NCBI GenBank assembly: GCA_002320775.1
Contig: DCKY01000138.1
Span: 4,613 to 32,043, forward strand
Direction of reading: 5' to 3'
Source: Planctomycetes bacterium UBA1662
Lineage (GTDB): Bacteria; Planctomycetota; UBA8108
DNA length: 27,431 nucleotides
Positions 8,221 to 17,800 of this stretch are shown in pieces. Under the pieces are notes generated by a model, which saw nothing but the letters and a program-made list of their open reading frames with translations, did no database searches and was not told where the DNA came from. Every line of letters begins with the position of its first letter. Position 1 is the first letter of the stretch. A program made the translations under genes and the position numbers.

Positions 8221-8224
8221 CTCC
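8221..8224 (-). promoter_or_regulatory. Shine-Dalgarno site that decides the DUF1800 start
   Basis: GGAG on the minus strand lies 6 nt before the ATG at 8214. The earlier in-frame ATG pair near 8322 has no such site. Confidence 0.5.
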
Positions 8225-8357
8225 AGCGTTTCTACAAATGGTCCCGGGATCCTGCGTTCTAAGCCCTGAGGGGAACTCTGTTTGGAGTTCTCTGCCCACA
8301 ACCTCAAAGCTCTATACATCATGCAGACGCGGAAAGCTTAAAGCAACCATTAGCTTT

Positions 8358-8395
8358 GAAACAACGCCATCCTAAGCTAAGCCTGCCGTTGTTTC
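8358..8395 (-). terminator. Long inverted repeat downstream of the CotH gene
   Basis: GAAACAACG (8358-8366) and CGTTGTTTC (8387-8395) are perfect 9-bp arms around a 20-nt centre. The hairpin lies 8 nt after the CotH stop codon on the minus strand and before the DUF1800 start. No T-run follows, so it may be a 3'-end-protecting or attenuating hairpin rather than a standard terminator. Confidence 0.45.
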
Positions 8396-8402
8396 GCGCG
8401 TT

Positions 8403-11400
8403 TTATTCTCCGCAGCTATCAGGGCAGGCTTCGATACGGATGCATTCGGTCCCTGCGGCTGGCTGCGGCCCTCCCTGGAAGAGGTAGATGAGCAGGTGGA
8501 TTCCATCTGCGAGGTCGACACCGCTATCGCCGTTGAGGTCCAGCAGGGTCCTGTTTCCAGGGTCACCGACAGCGCCATCCTGGCAGGGAAGCCGCTCCGG
8601 TGTTCCAAGGAAGAGATGTCCGAGAAGACTGACGGCATCGGAGAGGTCGACCTGTCCATCCTGGTTCGTGTCGCCAGGCTTCTGGAGGCCGCCCGCAGCC
8701 GCCGGCGCTTCAGGAAGACCTGGAGTCCCGTCGATGACCAGGCCTTCCTGCCAGCTTTCGGCCAAGCCCAGGTCCTCGGGTGGGAGGGCGAGGTCCCTCA
8801 GCACGAGCGAGAACCCCTGGCCATCGGTGCCAGGCTCCCAGCTGTCGTTGTAGCTGAAGTCCGCGATGAGGCTTCCAAGGGCATCCCGAAGCTCGATCTT
8901 CTCGCCGGCGTTGGCCAGGTTGCCCCGGTATTCTCCCGCGATGAGAATCCGGGCGACATCGTAACGTGTGGCGAAGGCCTCGAGATCACGGACAATCACG
9001 GCGAACTCTCCCGGCAGCAGGTCGAACACTCCCGCTGAGCTGAAATCAAATTCGATTCCTCCTGCGAGGCTTACCCCGGTCAGGTCAATCGTCTCATTCG
9101 AGGGATTGGCCAACTCGATGAACTCGAGATCCTGTTGGCTCACGGGGCTGTCGTTAGCAGGGGGGCGGGGATTGTACATGATCTCGCTGACCCGCAGGCC
9201 CGAGACATCGGTGGCGAACGATCTCTCGATGAGATTGCTCCAGACTCCTCTTCGCAATGTGCGCGCCCGGATTTCGGAGCTTCTCGGCAGATTGAACGGT
9301 TCTGTGAACCGCGTGGCAGAAGCCGCCACCCGGTTGCCCTCAAGCCTGGGATCGCTTCCATCAAGGGTGTAGTAGATGCTGCCCGCTTCGGTTGTCATGT
9401 TGATTTCGAGGCCAGCCCCTCCCGGCGGAATCCTTCCGGTTGCCGGCTCTATAGCTGGGGGAGCGATCGCGCTGCGTGCGAGTCCCCGCTGGGCAAGCTG
9501 TGCGTAGACGAGGCCGGTTCTCCTTGGAAAATAGGTGCGGCGGAACCAGTTCAGCTCCGTGGCCCATTCCTGCCTGGTGTTGTAGGGGTCGTTTGCGCGC
9601 TTGTCATCGCCCCAGCGAGCCGTTTCAGCAGCCAGCGCCAGCTCGATATGTTCGGCGAAGGCGTCCCATCTCGCCCGGGCAGCTTCCGTGGTAAGCACCC
9701 CATCGTCAAAGAAATGACGTTGTACCCGGTCACGAAAGAGGACCTGGTACTCTTCGTTATCCGTTAAGCGCTGGTGCAGTCGGGACGGACGGTTGGCGTT
9801 GCTGAGACCCGTGCGATTTTCATTCAGGTTCCAGAAGGTGCGTTCCGCATCCCAGACGAAGAATTTGTAGCCTTCTCCGGGCCTTCTCCTGCGGCCCGCA
9901 TACCAATTGTTATGATCCCAATCTACATTGCCGACATAGAAGTTCAGGATCATCCAGTCGACGAGGTTTGGTACGTCGAGATATTCCTGGATCTCTTCCC
10001 AGGCTTCGGGGCTGTTCATACCTCCTTCGGCAATCTGCATCATGGAGTTCCAGGCGCGCAGGTCGCCATCGACAGGCTCGCCGACATTGAGGGAATCGTA
10101 TTCCTCGCGATCCCCGCCGAGATGAGCGGCGAGGAAGGGGGCGCTTGGCCGTTCGATGAGGTGATAGAGTCCCCAATAGAGGCCATTGATATAGAGATGC
10201 ATGTAGTTCTGGTGGGCGCTCAGCTGTCCCATGGCAAGCTGGGCGTCGCGGCACCACTGGTCGCGGATGTATTGGGCGCGGGTGCGCTGGATGGAGTTGG
10301 GATGGAACCAGGAGTCGCCGTTGCCTCCGCGCAGGACGATCGTATCGAAGCTCTCGACCGGCGAGTCCTCGAAGACGGGGAACCTGAGCTTGCCGGGCCC
10401 GTAGAGCTTTTTGAACATCAGGCGCATATTGTGCTTGGGACGGGTGGGCTGGCGGCTGGCGCCTCCCTGCATGCGGAGGCCGCAGTTGATCTGGGTTCCC
10501 TCCCGACCATCGGGATAGATGAGCTCCATCGATGCCGGCCTTTCCCACTCGACGCCGGCGCGTTGAGAGTTCGTATAGATACCGGTGCTTCGGTCAAAGA
10601 GGTCATCGATGTTCATCACGATCGAGAGCGTTGGCATGGCGAGCAGGGAATCTCTGACACGTCCATCGTAGTGCGGCGAGTCGGTCTCGCTGACCACCCG
10701 CTGGTCCATCTCGTAGTCCGCCCGGAGACTTCCCCAGGCGGTGGGATAGCCCGGCTGGCTCGCGGCCTGGTTCAGGATGCCGCCGCCGCCGGGAGTGTCG
10801 AGGAAGAGATAGGTCCTCGTGTCGATATAGGATGACTCAAAATTTTCCCTGAAGGCTCCGAATCGGAGGGTCGTCGTGTCATCTATCAGGAGAGGACCGC
10901 TGTAGGTCCTTCCGGTGTCGAGACTCGGGGCGCTTCCATTGGTGGTGAAACGGATCAGGGCGCCCGGCGTCTCGCAGCTGAGCTCTACCGCGAACGGTTT
11001 ATCATAGAAGCCCGGGTCGTGGCTGACCGCCACGTCCTCGACAAAGTCGAGCGAACCGCCCGCGTTGGCAGCGCCGGGGGTCGGGCTGGTGAAATAGCGC
11101 CTCTCTGAGGCGAAAGCACCGGCCGTGATCAGCTCAGGAACGAGCAGGAAGTCGCTATCATTCGCAGATGAGTTGAGTCCCTGGAAACAGATGACGTTTT
11201 CACCAAGCTCAAGGAGGCCGATCCTGTCTGTGAGCTGCTGGTCATCAAAGGCCAGGGAGACAGCATCGGGGCGGTCGGCCAGCGACCTTGAATCCCAGGA
11301 GATATTTTCCGGCGCATTCCTTCTCGCGATCTCTACCCCGTTGAGCCAGGCGATGTAGCCATCGTTGTATTTAACCCGCAGGGTCATCGAGGTGCCGCCC

Positions 11401-12779
11401 AGGGGGGACTCGAGGGTGAAGGGGAGCCGGAGATAGACCGAGGAGTTGGCTCCTCGCAGCTGCTCCTCGAGGTCGAGCTCGAGGAGAGGCCGAAAGCTGG
11501 TTAGCTCTTCGGCCCTGGTTCCCGAGGCCAGCGCCCTGATCTGCTCCGTGGTGAGGGCTTCGTCCCAGAGACCGACCTCATCAATGCGTCCCTCGAAGTA
11601 GCCGCCCTCTACATCGCTGCCGATCAGAACGTTGCCGGCGAAGCCTGTGTCGATGACCCTGGCCCGCAACGCGCTGGGGCCTGCGCCGCCGGGATTGCCC
11701 GCGTCGAGTTGTCCATCGACATAGAGCCTGAGGTCTGTGGTGTTTGAGGCCGTATCATCAGGCAGGACAACCGCGACGTGATGCCAGCGTCCGTCGGCGA
11801 CATTCCGGTTACCTACAAAATAGCCGTTGGCGATGTCGACTCCGAGCGCCCCACGGGCCCCATTGCTGTTTTCGACCCGGAAGAGCCACTTATTGCCAGC
11901 TCGGCTGGAGCCCCAGGATGCGATCACGCCTCCGCGAACGTTCGTCTTGATCCAGGCCGCGAGGGTTCGGGGCTGGCCGGCGGTGATCCCGTTGTAGTTT
12001 CTGATGATGACCTGGCTGGCCTCTCCATCGAAGCGGAGGGATCTTCCTTCTTCGACCGCGTTCGGAATGTCAGGGTCGTAGTTGGCATCGCCAAGCTCTC
12101 CATGATGGCCGCCTCCTGAACTGTCGAGAACGTTTCCATCAAAGCTCCAACTCGCCACCGGAATCGCCTGGTTGGCGGCTGCCGGGCGGATGTCATAGCC
12201 CGCCGCCGGCCGGCCGCGCTCCCAGGCTGAATCATCAAAATTTCTTGAGGTCCAGCTGTCGCCAAGCGAGCTGTCTTCCGGGACCAGGTAGCGCATCCGG
12301 TCTCCATCGTCGAGGATGGCGGCGGTTCCCATGTTGAGACCGTAGGAGATGTTTTCTCTCTGTCGCGGGTAGAGAGGAGAATATTCGTGTTCGATGGTGG
12401 CGGCATCAGGGTGAATGAGGGCGAGATATTCACCGCTTGAGCCGAGCTTGAAGTTGGTGTGCAGGTTCGCTGCCGGATCCCGCCGATCCTTGCCGGAGGC
12501 GAACAGCACGAGGTAGCCTCCGGCCGAGAGCTCGATGGCTGGAAAACTCCATCTTGTCGGGTTTTCGGGATCGTCGCTGAGGTACCAACCGCCAAGGTTG
12601 ACGGAGATTTCGCCTTGGTTGTAGAGCTCGATCCAGTCCTCGAAATCACCGTCTTCATCCGCGAGGCCGTCATCATTGCTTGCGAGAAATTCGCTGATGA
12701 GGACAGTCTGCGACCAGGCCGCTGGCGAGGCGGAAAGGAGCGTGAGGAAGATGAGGCAGTATTTGAAGAAAGTACTCAT
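8403..12779 (-). CDS. Large secreted CotH-kinase protein with lamin-tail, LamG, chitobiase-C-like and dockerin domains
   Basis: A 1458-residue exported protein. In order: signal peptide (1-23); lamin-tail domain (about 24-150, VLISEFLASN, DWIELYN, VNLGGWYLSD); LamG/concanavalin-type domain (about 205-415, WSFDGNVLDSSG, RWHHVAVVL, LRLYVDGQLDA, GRIDEVGLWD); a further beta-sandwich to about 550; a chitobiase-C-terminal-like domain (about 580-655); a CotH kinase-like domain (about 705-1090) with LRMQGGASR, YINGLYWGLYHLIERP, DWDHNNWY and FFVWDAERTFW (Asp977 probable metal ligand); a second chitobiase-C-like domain (about 1112-1185, IYYTLDGSDPR); a second lamin-tail domain (about 1194-1340, LRVSEIMYNP, EFIELANP); and a C-terminal double EF-hand dockerin (about 1366-1437) with a Cys-containing tail. 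Known CotH proteins are kinases of coat or secreted proteins; activity here is untested. The ribosome binding site is weak. Confidence 0.93.
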   Translation of the reverse strand: MSTFFKYCLIFLTLLSASPAAWSQTVLISEFLASNDDGLADEDGDFEDWIELYNQGEISVNLGGWYLSDDPENPTRWSFPAIELSAGGYLVLFASGKDRRDPAANLHTNFKLGSSGEYLALIHPDAATIEHEYSPLYPRQRENISYGLNMGTAAILDDGDRMRYLVPEDSSLGDSWTSRNFDDSAWERGRPAAGYDIRPAAANQAIPVASWSFDGNVLDSSGGGHHGELGDANYDPDIPNAVEEGRSLRFDGEASQVIIRNYNGITAGQPRTLAAWIKTNVRGGVIASWGSSRAGNKWLFRVENSNGARGALGVDIANGYFVGNRNVADGRWHHVAVVLPDDTASNTTDLRLYVDGQLDAGNPGGAGPSALRARVIDTGFAGNVLIGSDVEGGYFEGRIDEVGLWDEALTTEQIRALASGTRAEELTSFRPLLELDLEEQLRGANSSVYLRLPFTLESPLGGTSMTLRVKYNDGYIAWLNGVEIARRNAPENISWDSRSLADRPDAVSLAFDDQQLTDRIGLLELGENVICFQGLNSSANDSDFLLVPELITAGAFASERRYFTSPTPGAANAGGSLDFVEDVAVSHDPGFYDKPFAVELSCETPGALIRFTTNGSAPSLDTGRTYSGPLLIDDTTTLRFGAFRENFESSYIDTRTYLFLDTPGGGGILNQAASQPGYPTAWGSLRADYEMDQRVVSETDSPHYDGRVRDSLLAMPTLSIVMNIDDLFDRSTGIYTNSQRAGVEWERPASMELIYPDGREGTQINCGLRMQGGASRQPTRPKHNMRLMFKKLYGPGKLRFPVFEDSPVESFDTIVLRGGNGDSWFHPNSIQRTRAQYIRDQWCRDAQLAMGQLSAHQNYMHLYINGLYWGLYHLIERPSAPFLAAHLGGDREEYDSLNVGEPVDGDLRAWNSMMQIAEGGMNSPEAWEEIQEYLDVPNLVDWMILNFYVGNVDWDHNNWYAGRRRRPGEGYKFFVWDAERTFWNLNENRTGLSNANRPSRLHQRLTDNEEYQVLFRDRVQRHFFDDGVLTTEAARARWDAFAEHIELALAAETARWGDDKRANDPYNTRQEWATELNWFRRTYFPRRTGLVYAQLAQRGLARSAIAPPAIEPATGRIPPGGAGLEINMTTEAGSIYYTLDGSDPRLEGNRVAASATRFTEPFNLPRSSEIRARTLRRGVWSNLIERSFATDVSGLRVSEIMYNPRPPANDSPVSQQDLEFIELANPSNETIDLTGVSLAGGIEFDFSSAGVFDLLPGEFAVIVRDLEAFATRYDVARILIAGEYRGNLANAGEKIELRDALGSLIADFSYNDSWEPGTDGQGFSLVLRDLALPPEDLGLAESWQEGLVIDGTPGLPEAPAAAGGLQKPGDTNQDGQVDLSDAVSLLGHLFLGTPERLPCQDGAVGDPGNRTLLDLNGDSGVDLADGIHLLIYLFQGGPQPAAGTECIRIEACPDSCGE

Positions 12780-12836
12780 TTATTCAGCTTCAATTTTACC
12801 GGGCAAGCACGGGATATCGCCTCCAAAGGCTGCCTG

Positions 12837-12855
12837 CCGAATTAATTAGATTCGG
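12837..12855. promoter_or_regulatory. Palindromic operator-like site upstream of the CotH gene
   Basis: CCGAAT (12837-12842) and ATTCGG (12850-12855) are perfect 6-bp arms with a 7-bp AT-rich spacer, the geometry of many helix-turn-helix repressor sites. It lies 58 nt upstream of the CotH start. No regulator gene is nearby, so this is only a candidate. Confidence 0.25.
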
Positions 12856-12865
12856 TAGAAATGAC

Positions 12866-12904
12866 CTGAAAACGTTCTTTTCAGCCTGCACAGAGCTGGC
12901 TGAA
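12866..12904 (-). terminator. Overlapping alternative hairpins downstream of recD
   Basis: CTGAAAA (12866-12872) pairs with TTTTCAG (12877-12883, allowing the short CGTTC-type loop). TTCAGCC (12880-12886) pairs with GGCTGAA (12898-12904). The arms share bases, so only one hairpin can form at a time. On the minus strand the GC-richer hairpin forms first. This could end the recCBD transcript or act as a leader switch for the CotH gene; no long T-run supports a simple terminator. Confidence 0.35.
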
Positions 12905-13009
12905 GATGCCGTCGCTGCAGAAATATTACCTTATTATTCCAGGAGAGGCGACCTGTTGAACTCTTCTGGACAGCATGCATCGAGGCCGGATAGCGGCTAA
13001 AGCGAGTGC

Positions 13010-14872
13010 TTACCCGTTGCCCCAGAGCGCGTTTTGAAGTCCGGATGCGCGCTCGATTCTTTTTTCGATTCCGGAGGTGATGGTCTCCTCGCTGCCCAGG
13101 AGAAGCACCTCTTTTCTCGCCCGCGTGATGGCTGTGTAGATGAGCTCACGCGAGAGGAGAGCCGAAGGACCGTCCGGCAGGACGACAAAAACCCGCTCGA
13201 ATTCAGAGCCCTGGCTCTTGTGGATCGTCATCGCGTAGGCCGTCTCGTGCGGCGGCAGTCTCGCCGGGGCGAAGCTCCGGATCCTGCCATCTGGGTCGAT
13301 GAATTGCGCCCGGAGTGCTCCGTCTCGTTCCTCGTCACGGACGACCAGCCCCGTATCCCCATTGAAGAGCTCCAGCTGGTAGTCGTTGCGTGTAATCATG
13401 ATGGGTTGCCCGTGATACCAGGCTCCCTCGAATTCGAGCAGTCCGGCTGAATCGAGCGTAGCTTCAACGAGCTCGTTGAGATGATAGAATCCATGCGGTC
13501 CCAGCCGGTGAGCGCAGAGAATGCGGAAGCTGTTGAAGGCCTCCATTCTCTGGATGGGATCACCGTGCTCAAGGTAGCTTCCGTATCGTTCGATAATGAG
13601 CTCACGGATTGATTCCTGCAGCGCTTCCGGGGCAGCGGGGGGGAGCAGGGAGATGTCTTTATACTCGGCGGCCTGGAGACATTCGATCGCCTCTGCGGCC
13701 TTCCCGTTTCGTACCAGGCGGGCGAATCTTCCAATGCCGCTGGATTCATCAAAGCGGTAGCTTTTCTGGAGCTCGACGATGCAGTCTGCCAGGGCGGGAG
13801 TTTCTTCAGTTGCGGCTGAGGGGTAGTCGTGGCCGGTGATGTCCGCGAGCTTTTCTGAGAAGGAAGCAGACCAGCCGTCTTCCCGCTGCGAATTGCAGAT
13901 GTCTCCGAGGATGGCTCCCGCCTCTACCGAGGCGAGCTGGTGCTCATCTCCAAGCAGGATCAATCGGGAGCTTCTCGGTATTGCCTCGAAAAGCCTGGTC
14001 ATCATGGCGAGGTCGATCATCGATGCCTCATCGACGATGACGACATCGGCTCCGAGCGGGTTTTTTCTTCCGTGGCGGAAGGAGCCGAAGCCGCGAGGGT
14101 TGTAGCCAAGGCGGCGATGGAGCGTCGCTCCCTCGCCGGGAATACGTTGTCTGACTTCGTCCTCGAGCTCAAGCTTTGAGCCTGCCGCGCGAACCGCCTC
14201 CTCCAGGCGGGTGGCGGCCTTACCGGTGGGGGCCAGGAGGTCGATGAGCGGGGGTTGTTCTCCCGATGCCAATGCGCTTTCGATCAGCAGGACGATGATC
14301 TTTACGATGGTGGTCGTCTTCCCCGTCCCCGGTCCGCCGGATATTACCGTGAAGTTATTCCGGAGGGCAGCTACGGCTGCGGCCTTTTGCCAGTCAGGCC
14401 CGCTCTCATCCGAGCCGAACAGTCTCTTGATTCCTCTTCGCAGCAGTTCATCGTCGGGTGAATCAGGAGGCAGGGCTATCCTTGCTTCGATCTCGGCCAC
14501 CAGGCGCTGCTGGAGGTCCCAATACTTTCCAAGGTAGAGGCGCTGATTGTTTTCGAGGACCAGGGGAGAAGTATCTTCTCCGTTTCCGACAAGTTCGCTT
14601 TCGCACAGGGCTGTCACCCAGACATCGAGCTCAGGCCAGGAGGCTCCGGGGACAGGGTCTCCTCCGCTGCCCAGGGCCGGTGTTGAAATGACCGATGCAA
14701 GATCCGCGCAGACATGACCGCTGGTGGTCGCCCTGCAGGCGACCGCCGCGCCGAGGGCGACAAGGGGGTCTTTTTCCGCGGAGATTCTCTGGAGAGCCTC
14801 GGCGAGGTGGAGGTCAAGGCTCGACAGGTAGCCTGCCTTGAAGAGATCCCGGATTGAAAGGACAGCGCTCAT
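13010..14872 (-). CDS. recD: RecBCD subunit RecD, 5'-3' helicase
   Basis: The protein has 620 residues from the ATG at 14872, close to the 608 of E. coli RecD. The frame stays open further upstream, but that stretch is the shadow of recB. RecD is the fast 5'-3' helicase motor of RecBCD, which processes double-strand ends for recombination and degrades foreign linear DNA. Motifs in order: Walker A GGPGTGKTTT (from residue 179, Lys185); LLAPTGKAATRL; Walker B VVIVDEASMID (Asp281-Glu282); LILLGDEHQLASVEAGAIL; QKSYRF; AYAMTIHKSQGSEF; and YTAITRARKEV near the C-terminus. The ATG overlaps the recB stop as ATGA, so translation is probably coupled. RecD2-type N-terminal extensions are absent, supporting the RecBCD-associated type. 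Confidence 0.97.
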   Translation of the reverse strand: MSAVLSIRDLFKAGYLSSLDLHLAEALQRISAEKDPLVALGAAVACRATTSGHVCADLASVISTPALGSGGDPVPGASWPELDVWVTALCESELVGNGEDTSPLVLENNQRLYLGKYWDLQQRLVAEIEARIALPPDSPDDELLRRGIKRLFGSDESGPDWQKAAAVAALRNNFTVISGGPGTGKTTTIVKIIVLLIESALASGEQPPLIDLLAPTGKAATRLEEAVRAAGSKLELEDEVRQRIPGEGATLHRRLGYNPRGFGSFRHGRKNPLGADVVIVDEASMIDLAMMTRLFEAIPRSSRLILLGDEHQLASVEAGAILGDICNSQREDGWSASFSEKLADITGHDYPSAATEETPALADCIVELQKSYRFDESSGIGRFARLVRNGKAAEAIECLQAAEYKDISLLPPAAPEALQESIRELIIERYGSYLEHGDPIQRMEAFNSFRILCAHRLGPHGFYHLNELVEATLDSAGLLEFEGAWYHGQPIMITRNDYQLELFNGDTGLVVRDEERDGALRAQFIDPDGRIRSFAPARLPPHETAYAMTIHKSQGSEFERVFVVLPDGPSALLSRELIYTAITRARKEVLLLGSEETITSGIEKRIERASGLQNALWGNG

Positions 14873-17800
14873 ATCGCGGCTCCTTCGAATGCCGAGGAGA
14901 GTCCCTCGATGAGCTCTCGCGGCGGCCGGTCTCTGAAGATGCCGTTTCCAGCTCCGAGGGTCTCCTTCATGCCCTTGATGAAGAGGTAATAGACCCCGCC
15001 GAAGTGTTTTTCGTAATCGTAGTCCTCGAGCCGGGTTTGCAGGTAGCGATGGAGTGCGACGGTGTAGACGTGGTATTGAAGGATGTAGTGGTGAGACATC
15101 ATCGCCTCGGTGATGTTTTCCTGTCCGTAGTCGCCCAGCTTGCCGCCGAGCTGGTTTGACTTGTAATCGACGATATACCATCTTCCATCGTGGACGAAGG
15201 TGAGGTCGATAAAGCCGGTGAGGAAACCGCGCAGCCGGGAAAATTCCAGGTTCCTGATGCTGTCGGCGTAGGCGGGAGGAATCCGGCTTGAAGCAGAAAG
15301 GGAGAAGGCCGCCGCCAGCCTGTCCGGATCCAGGGCTTCCCCAAGGCCTCTCCCCTGCTCATCCTGGGAGACAGGAAGAAGGAACTGCATCTCATCAAGG
15401 CGGTCCTTATGCCCGATTTCTCCAAGGGAGAGCCCGCTGACATCTGGATCGAGAGAGGTCCGCAGCGTCTCTCGTATCGTTTCACAGACAGCATCGAGGA
15501 AGTTCGCTGAATCCAGGCCGTAGGTATCGAGGTTCTCTCTGGCGAGCTCCTCGAGATGAGCCGGAGAGGAATCGGTGAAATCAAGGTGTTCGTAGATCGA
15601 GTGGATGCAGCTGCCGGCGGTGGCGCCTCCGCCGAAGCCTTTCAGCAGGATGTCTTCTCCCAGCGTGGTCTCACGCTCCTTCTGCCCGGTCTCTCGGGTG
15701 CCGCCGTCATCGTGATCCTGCCCGGTGGGTTGATGGGGATGGACGTAATGTTTTTTCGAGGTGAGCCCCGAGTAGCTGGAGGTCCTCCAGGATCTGCTGA
15801 GTTTTCTTTCCGCGCTTCGACAGGTAAGAGACTTGCCTTCGCCTTCTCTGGGAAGCCGGCGAGGAGCGTAGCCGGTGTCTTCTTCCAGCAACCGGATGCC
15901 TCCAGAGGAGTCGTCGCGGATTTTTTCGGCTGCATCGCGGATACCCGAGTCATTTTCGGATTCCAGCTGGAGGAGCCAGGCGAGGGCGGATTCCTTGAAA
16001 CGCGGAAACGCTCCCCAGAAAACGGTGCAGAGATTTTTCGCCCGGGTGATGGCCACGTAGAGGAGCCTCAGGTCTTCGGCGTAGCTTTCAGCCCGCACGA
16101 GGTCGAGGCCCGGATCTTCCTCCTCAGGCGAGATGTTCAGCTTGAGCTGGTTGTTCTCCTGCTCATCGTGGTAGACCAGGTAGTTCCTGTCGTCCTGGTG
16201 AAGGAATGGGCCGTAGGAAATATAGGGGCAGAAGACGATGGGGTACTGCAGGCCCTTGCTGCTGTGGATGGTGACGATACGCACGGCCTCGGCATCGCTT
16301 TCGAGGCGAAGTTCTTCCGCTTCTACGTAGGATTCTTCAGAGGCGATCCTGCTTTCGATCCATCCCATCAATGGAGCGGGGCCAAGCCGCCTGTTGCTCG
16401 CTTCTGCATGGATGAGCTCTGCGGCATGCAGCAGGTTTGTCATGAGCCGTTCGCCATCTGGCCGCGAGAGGATCCGGGTATGGATCGCATCGCGCTCATT
16501 TGTCTCCTTCCAATCCATGAGCCGGCGGAAAAGCGAGATGAAGCCATTGGCGGCCCAGAGCTCGTTCCATTCCCTGAACCGCTCGATCCACTGATCCCAG
16601 GTCGCCTCATCTTTCTCGAGGCCGGCGATCATGGCGGCATTCATGCCCAGCAGGGAGGTGCTGAGGGCGGCGCGCAGCTTTCCATCGTTCGAGGGGTCCG
16701 TTATGGCCTCGAGCCAGAGGTAGAGCTCGTGGAGCTCGGGGGTGTGGAAGATGTTGCCGCCTCCGCTGACGACGCTTGGAATGTTGACGTTCCGCAGCGC
16801 CTCCTGTACATCACGCGCCTGCGGACCCGTCCTGACCAGCACGGCGATATCGGCCGCCCGCACCTTCCGTCCGTCCAGGAGGGTGTCTTTCTCTAACAGC
16901 GAGGAGATGCTGCTGCAAAGCTGTCTGGCGATTCTGTAGTTCGCGTTCGCTACAGAGATCTCCGCCTTTCCCGTCCGGGTCTCCTTTTCACAGGCGAACC
17001 GGATAACGTCGATTCCCGAGGCGCTGTGGGAGTCAATGGTCAGCTCGTTTTCCCGCTGGTCGGCAGCGGAGACCTCCTGGTAGGAGATCGCCTCGAGCCG
17101 GAAAGGATTCTCCCGTGTTCCGAAGAGAGCGTTGATGGCGCCGACCAGCTCAGGGTCGGAGCGCCAGTTGGTCTTCATCGTGTTGATGTTGTCGCCGGCA
17201 TCCTCGACGGCATCCAGGTAGGCGAAGATGTCGGCTCCCCGGAAGCTGTAGATGGCCTGTTTCGGATCCCCGATAAAGAACACCGGCAGCTCGCCGGCGG
17301 CCTGGATCTTCTGGAAGATCCTGTACTGCACAGGGTCAGTGTCCTGGAATTCATCGATCAGCGCTGCATGGTAATGGCCGCAGATCGTCTCGGCCAGGCG
17401 TGTCCCGCGATCGCCTTGCAAGGCCTGGTCGAGATCCCTGAGAATATCGTCAAACCCCATCAGGCCCCGCTCCCTCATTCGCCGAGGCAGCTCAGCACGA
17501 ACTGTATCGGAAAGTTCCTGTTTCAATTCGAGGACACGGGCATCCAGCGCGTCGCAGAGAGTCCGGGTTTCTTCATCGAGGCGTTCACAGGCTTCAAAGA
17601 ATGGGTGGGAGGGCGGCTCGGCGCCCGCCTCTTTCGCCTTGGGCTTCAGGCCCTCGTCAAGTCCGGCGGGGGTGAATTTATAGAAATTGCCGGGCAGCTC
17701 AAAAGCGGAACAGGTATCGGCTTCGAAGAAACCATCTAACGCGGTAAACCATTTCTCCAGCGATGTCAGCCGGTACTTGTTTCTGTGCAGATCTGTATTT

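Larger units (their letters stand above)
12780..13009. other. Intergenic region between recD and the CotH gene
   Basis: No gene is supported in this 230-nt stretch. It contains a 6-bp palindromic site, CCGAAT-N7-ATTCGG, at 12837-12855, about 60 nt upstream of the CotH start, and two overlapping inverted repeats at 12866-12904. It may hold the end of the recCBD transcript and the promoter and leader of the CotH gene. I found no clear -35/-10 pair. Confidence 0.4.

Noticed and set aside
8469..8684. Cellulosome-type enzyme complex
   Set aside because: Dockerin-like modules are present, but no cohesin, carbohydrate-binding module or glycoside hydrolase of the usual cellulosome families is seen in the window.
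9774..10835. 353-codon plus-strand open frame opposite the CotH gene
   Set aside because: It mirrors the codon pattern of the CotH kinase domain on the other strand and has no family resemblance.
14721..14728. E. coli Chi octamer GCTGGTGG (also near 3032)
   Set aside because: Chi differs between lineages and single octamers are expected by chance in this much GC-rich DNA.
14873..15181. Upstream extension of the recD frame into recB
   Set aside because: The extension is rich in Arg and Pro, unlike any RecD N-terminus, and lies entirely within the recB nuclease domain. The ATGA at 14869-14872 is the natural start.
15556..16896. 446-codon plus-strand open frame opposite recB
   Set aside because: The recB frame carries all helicase and nuclease motifs; this one is an antisense shadow without motifs or a ribosome binding site.
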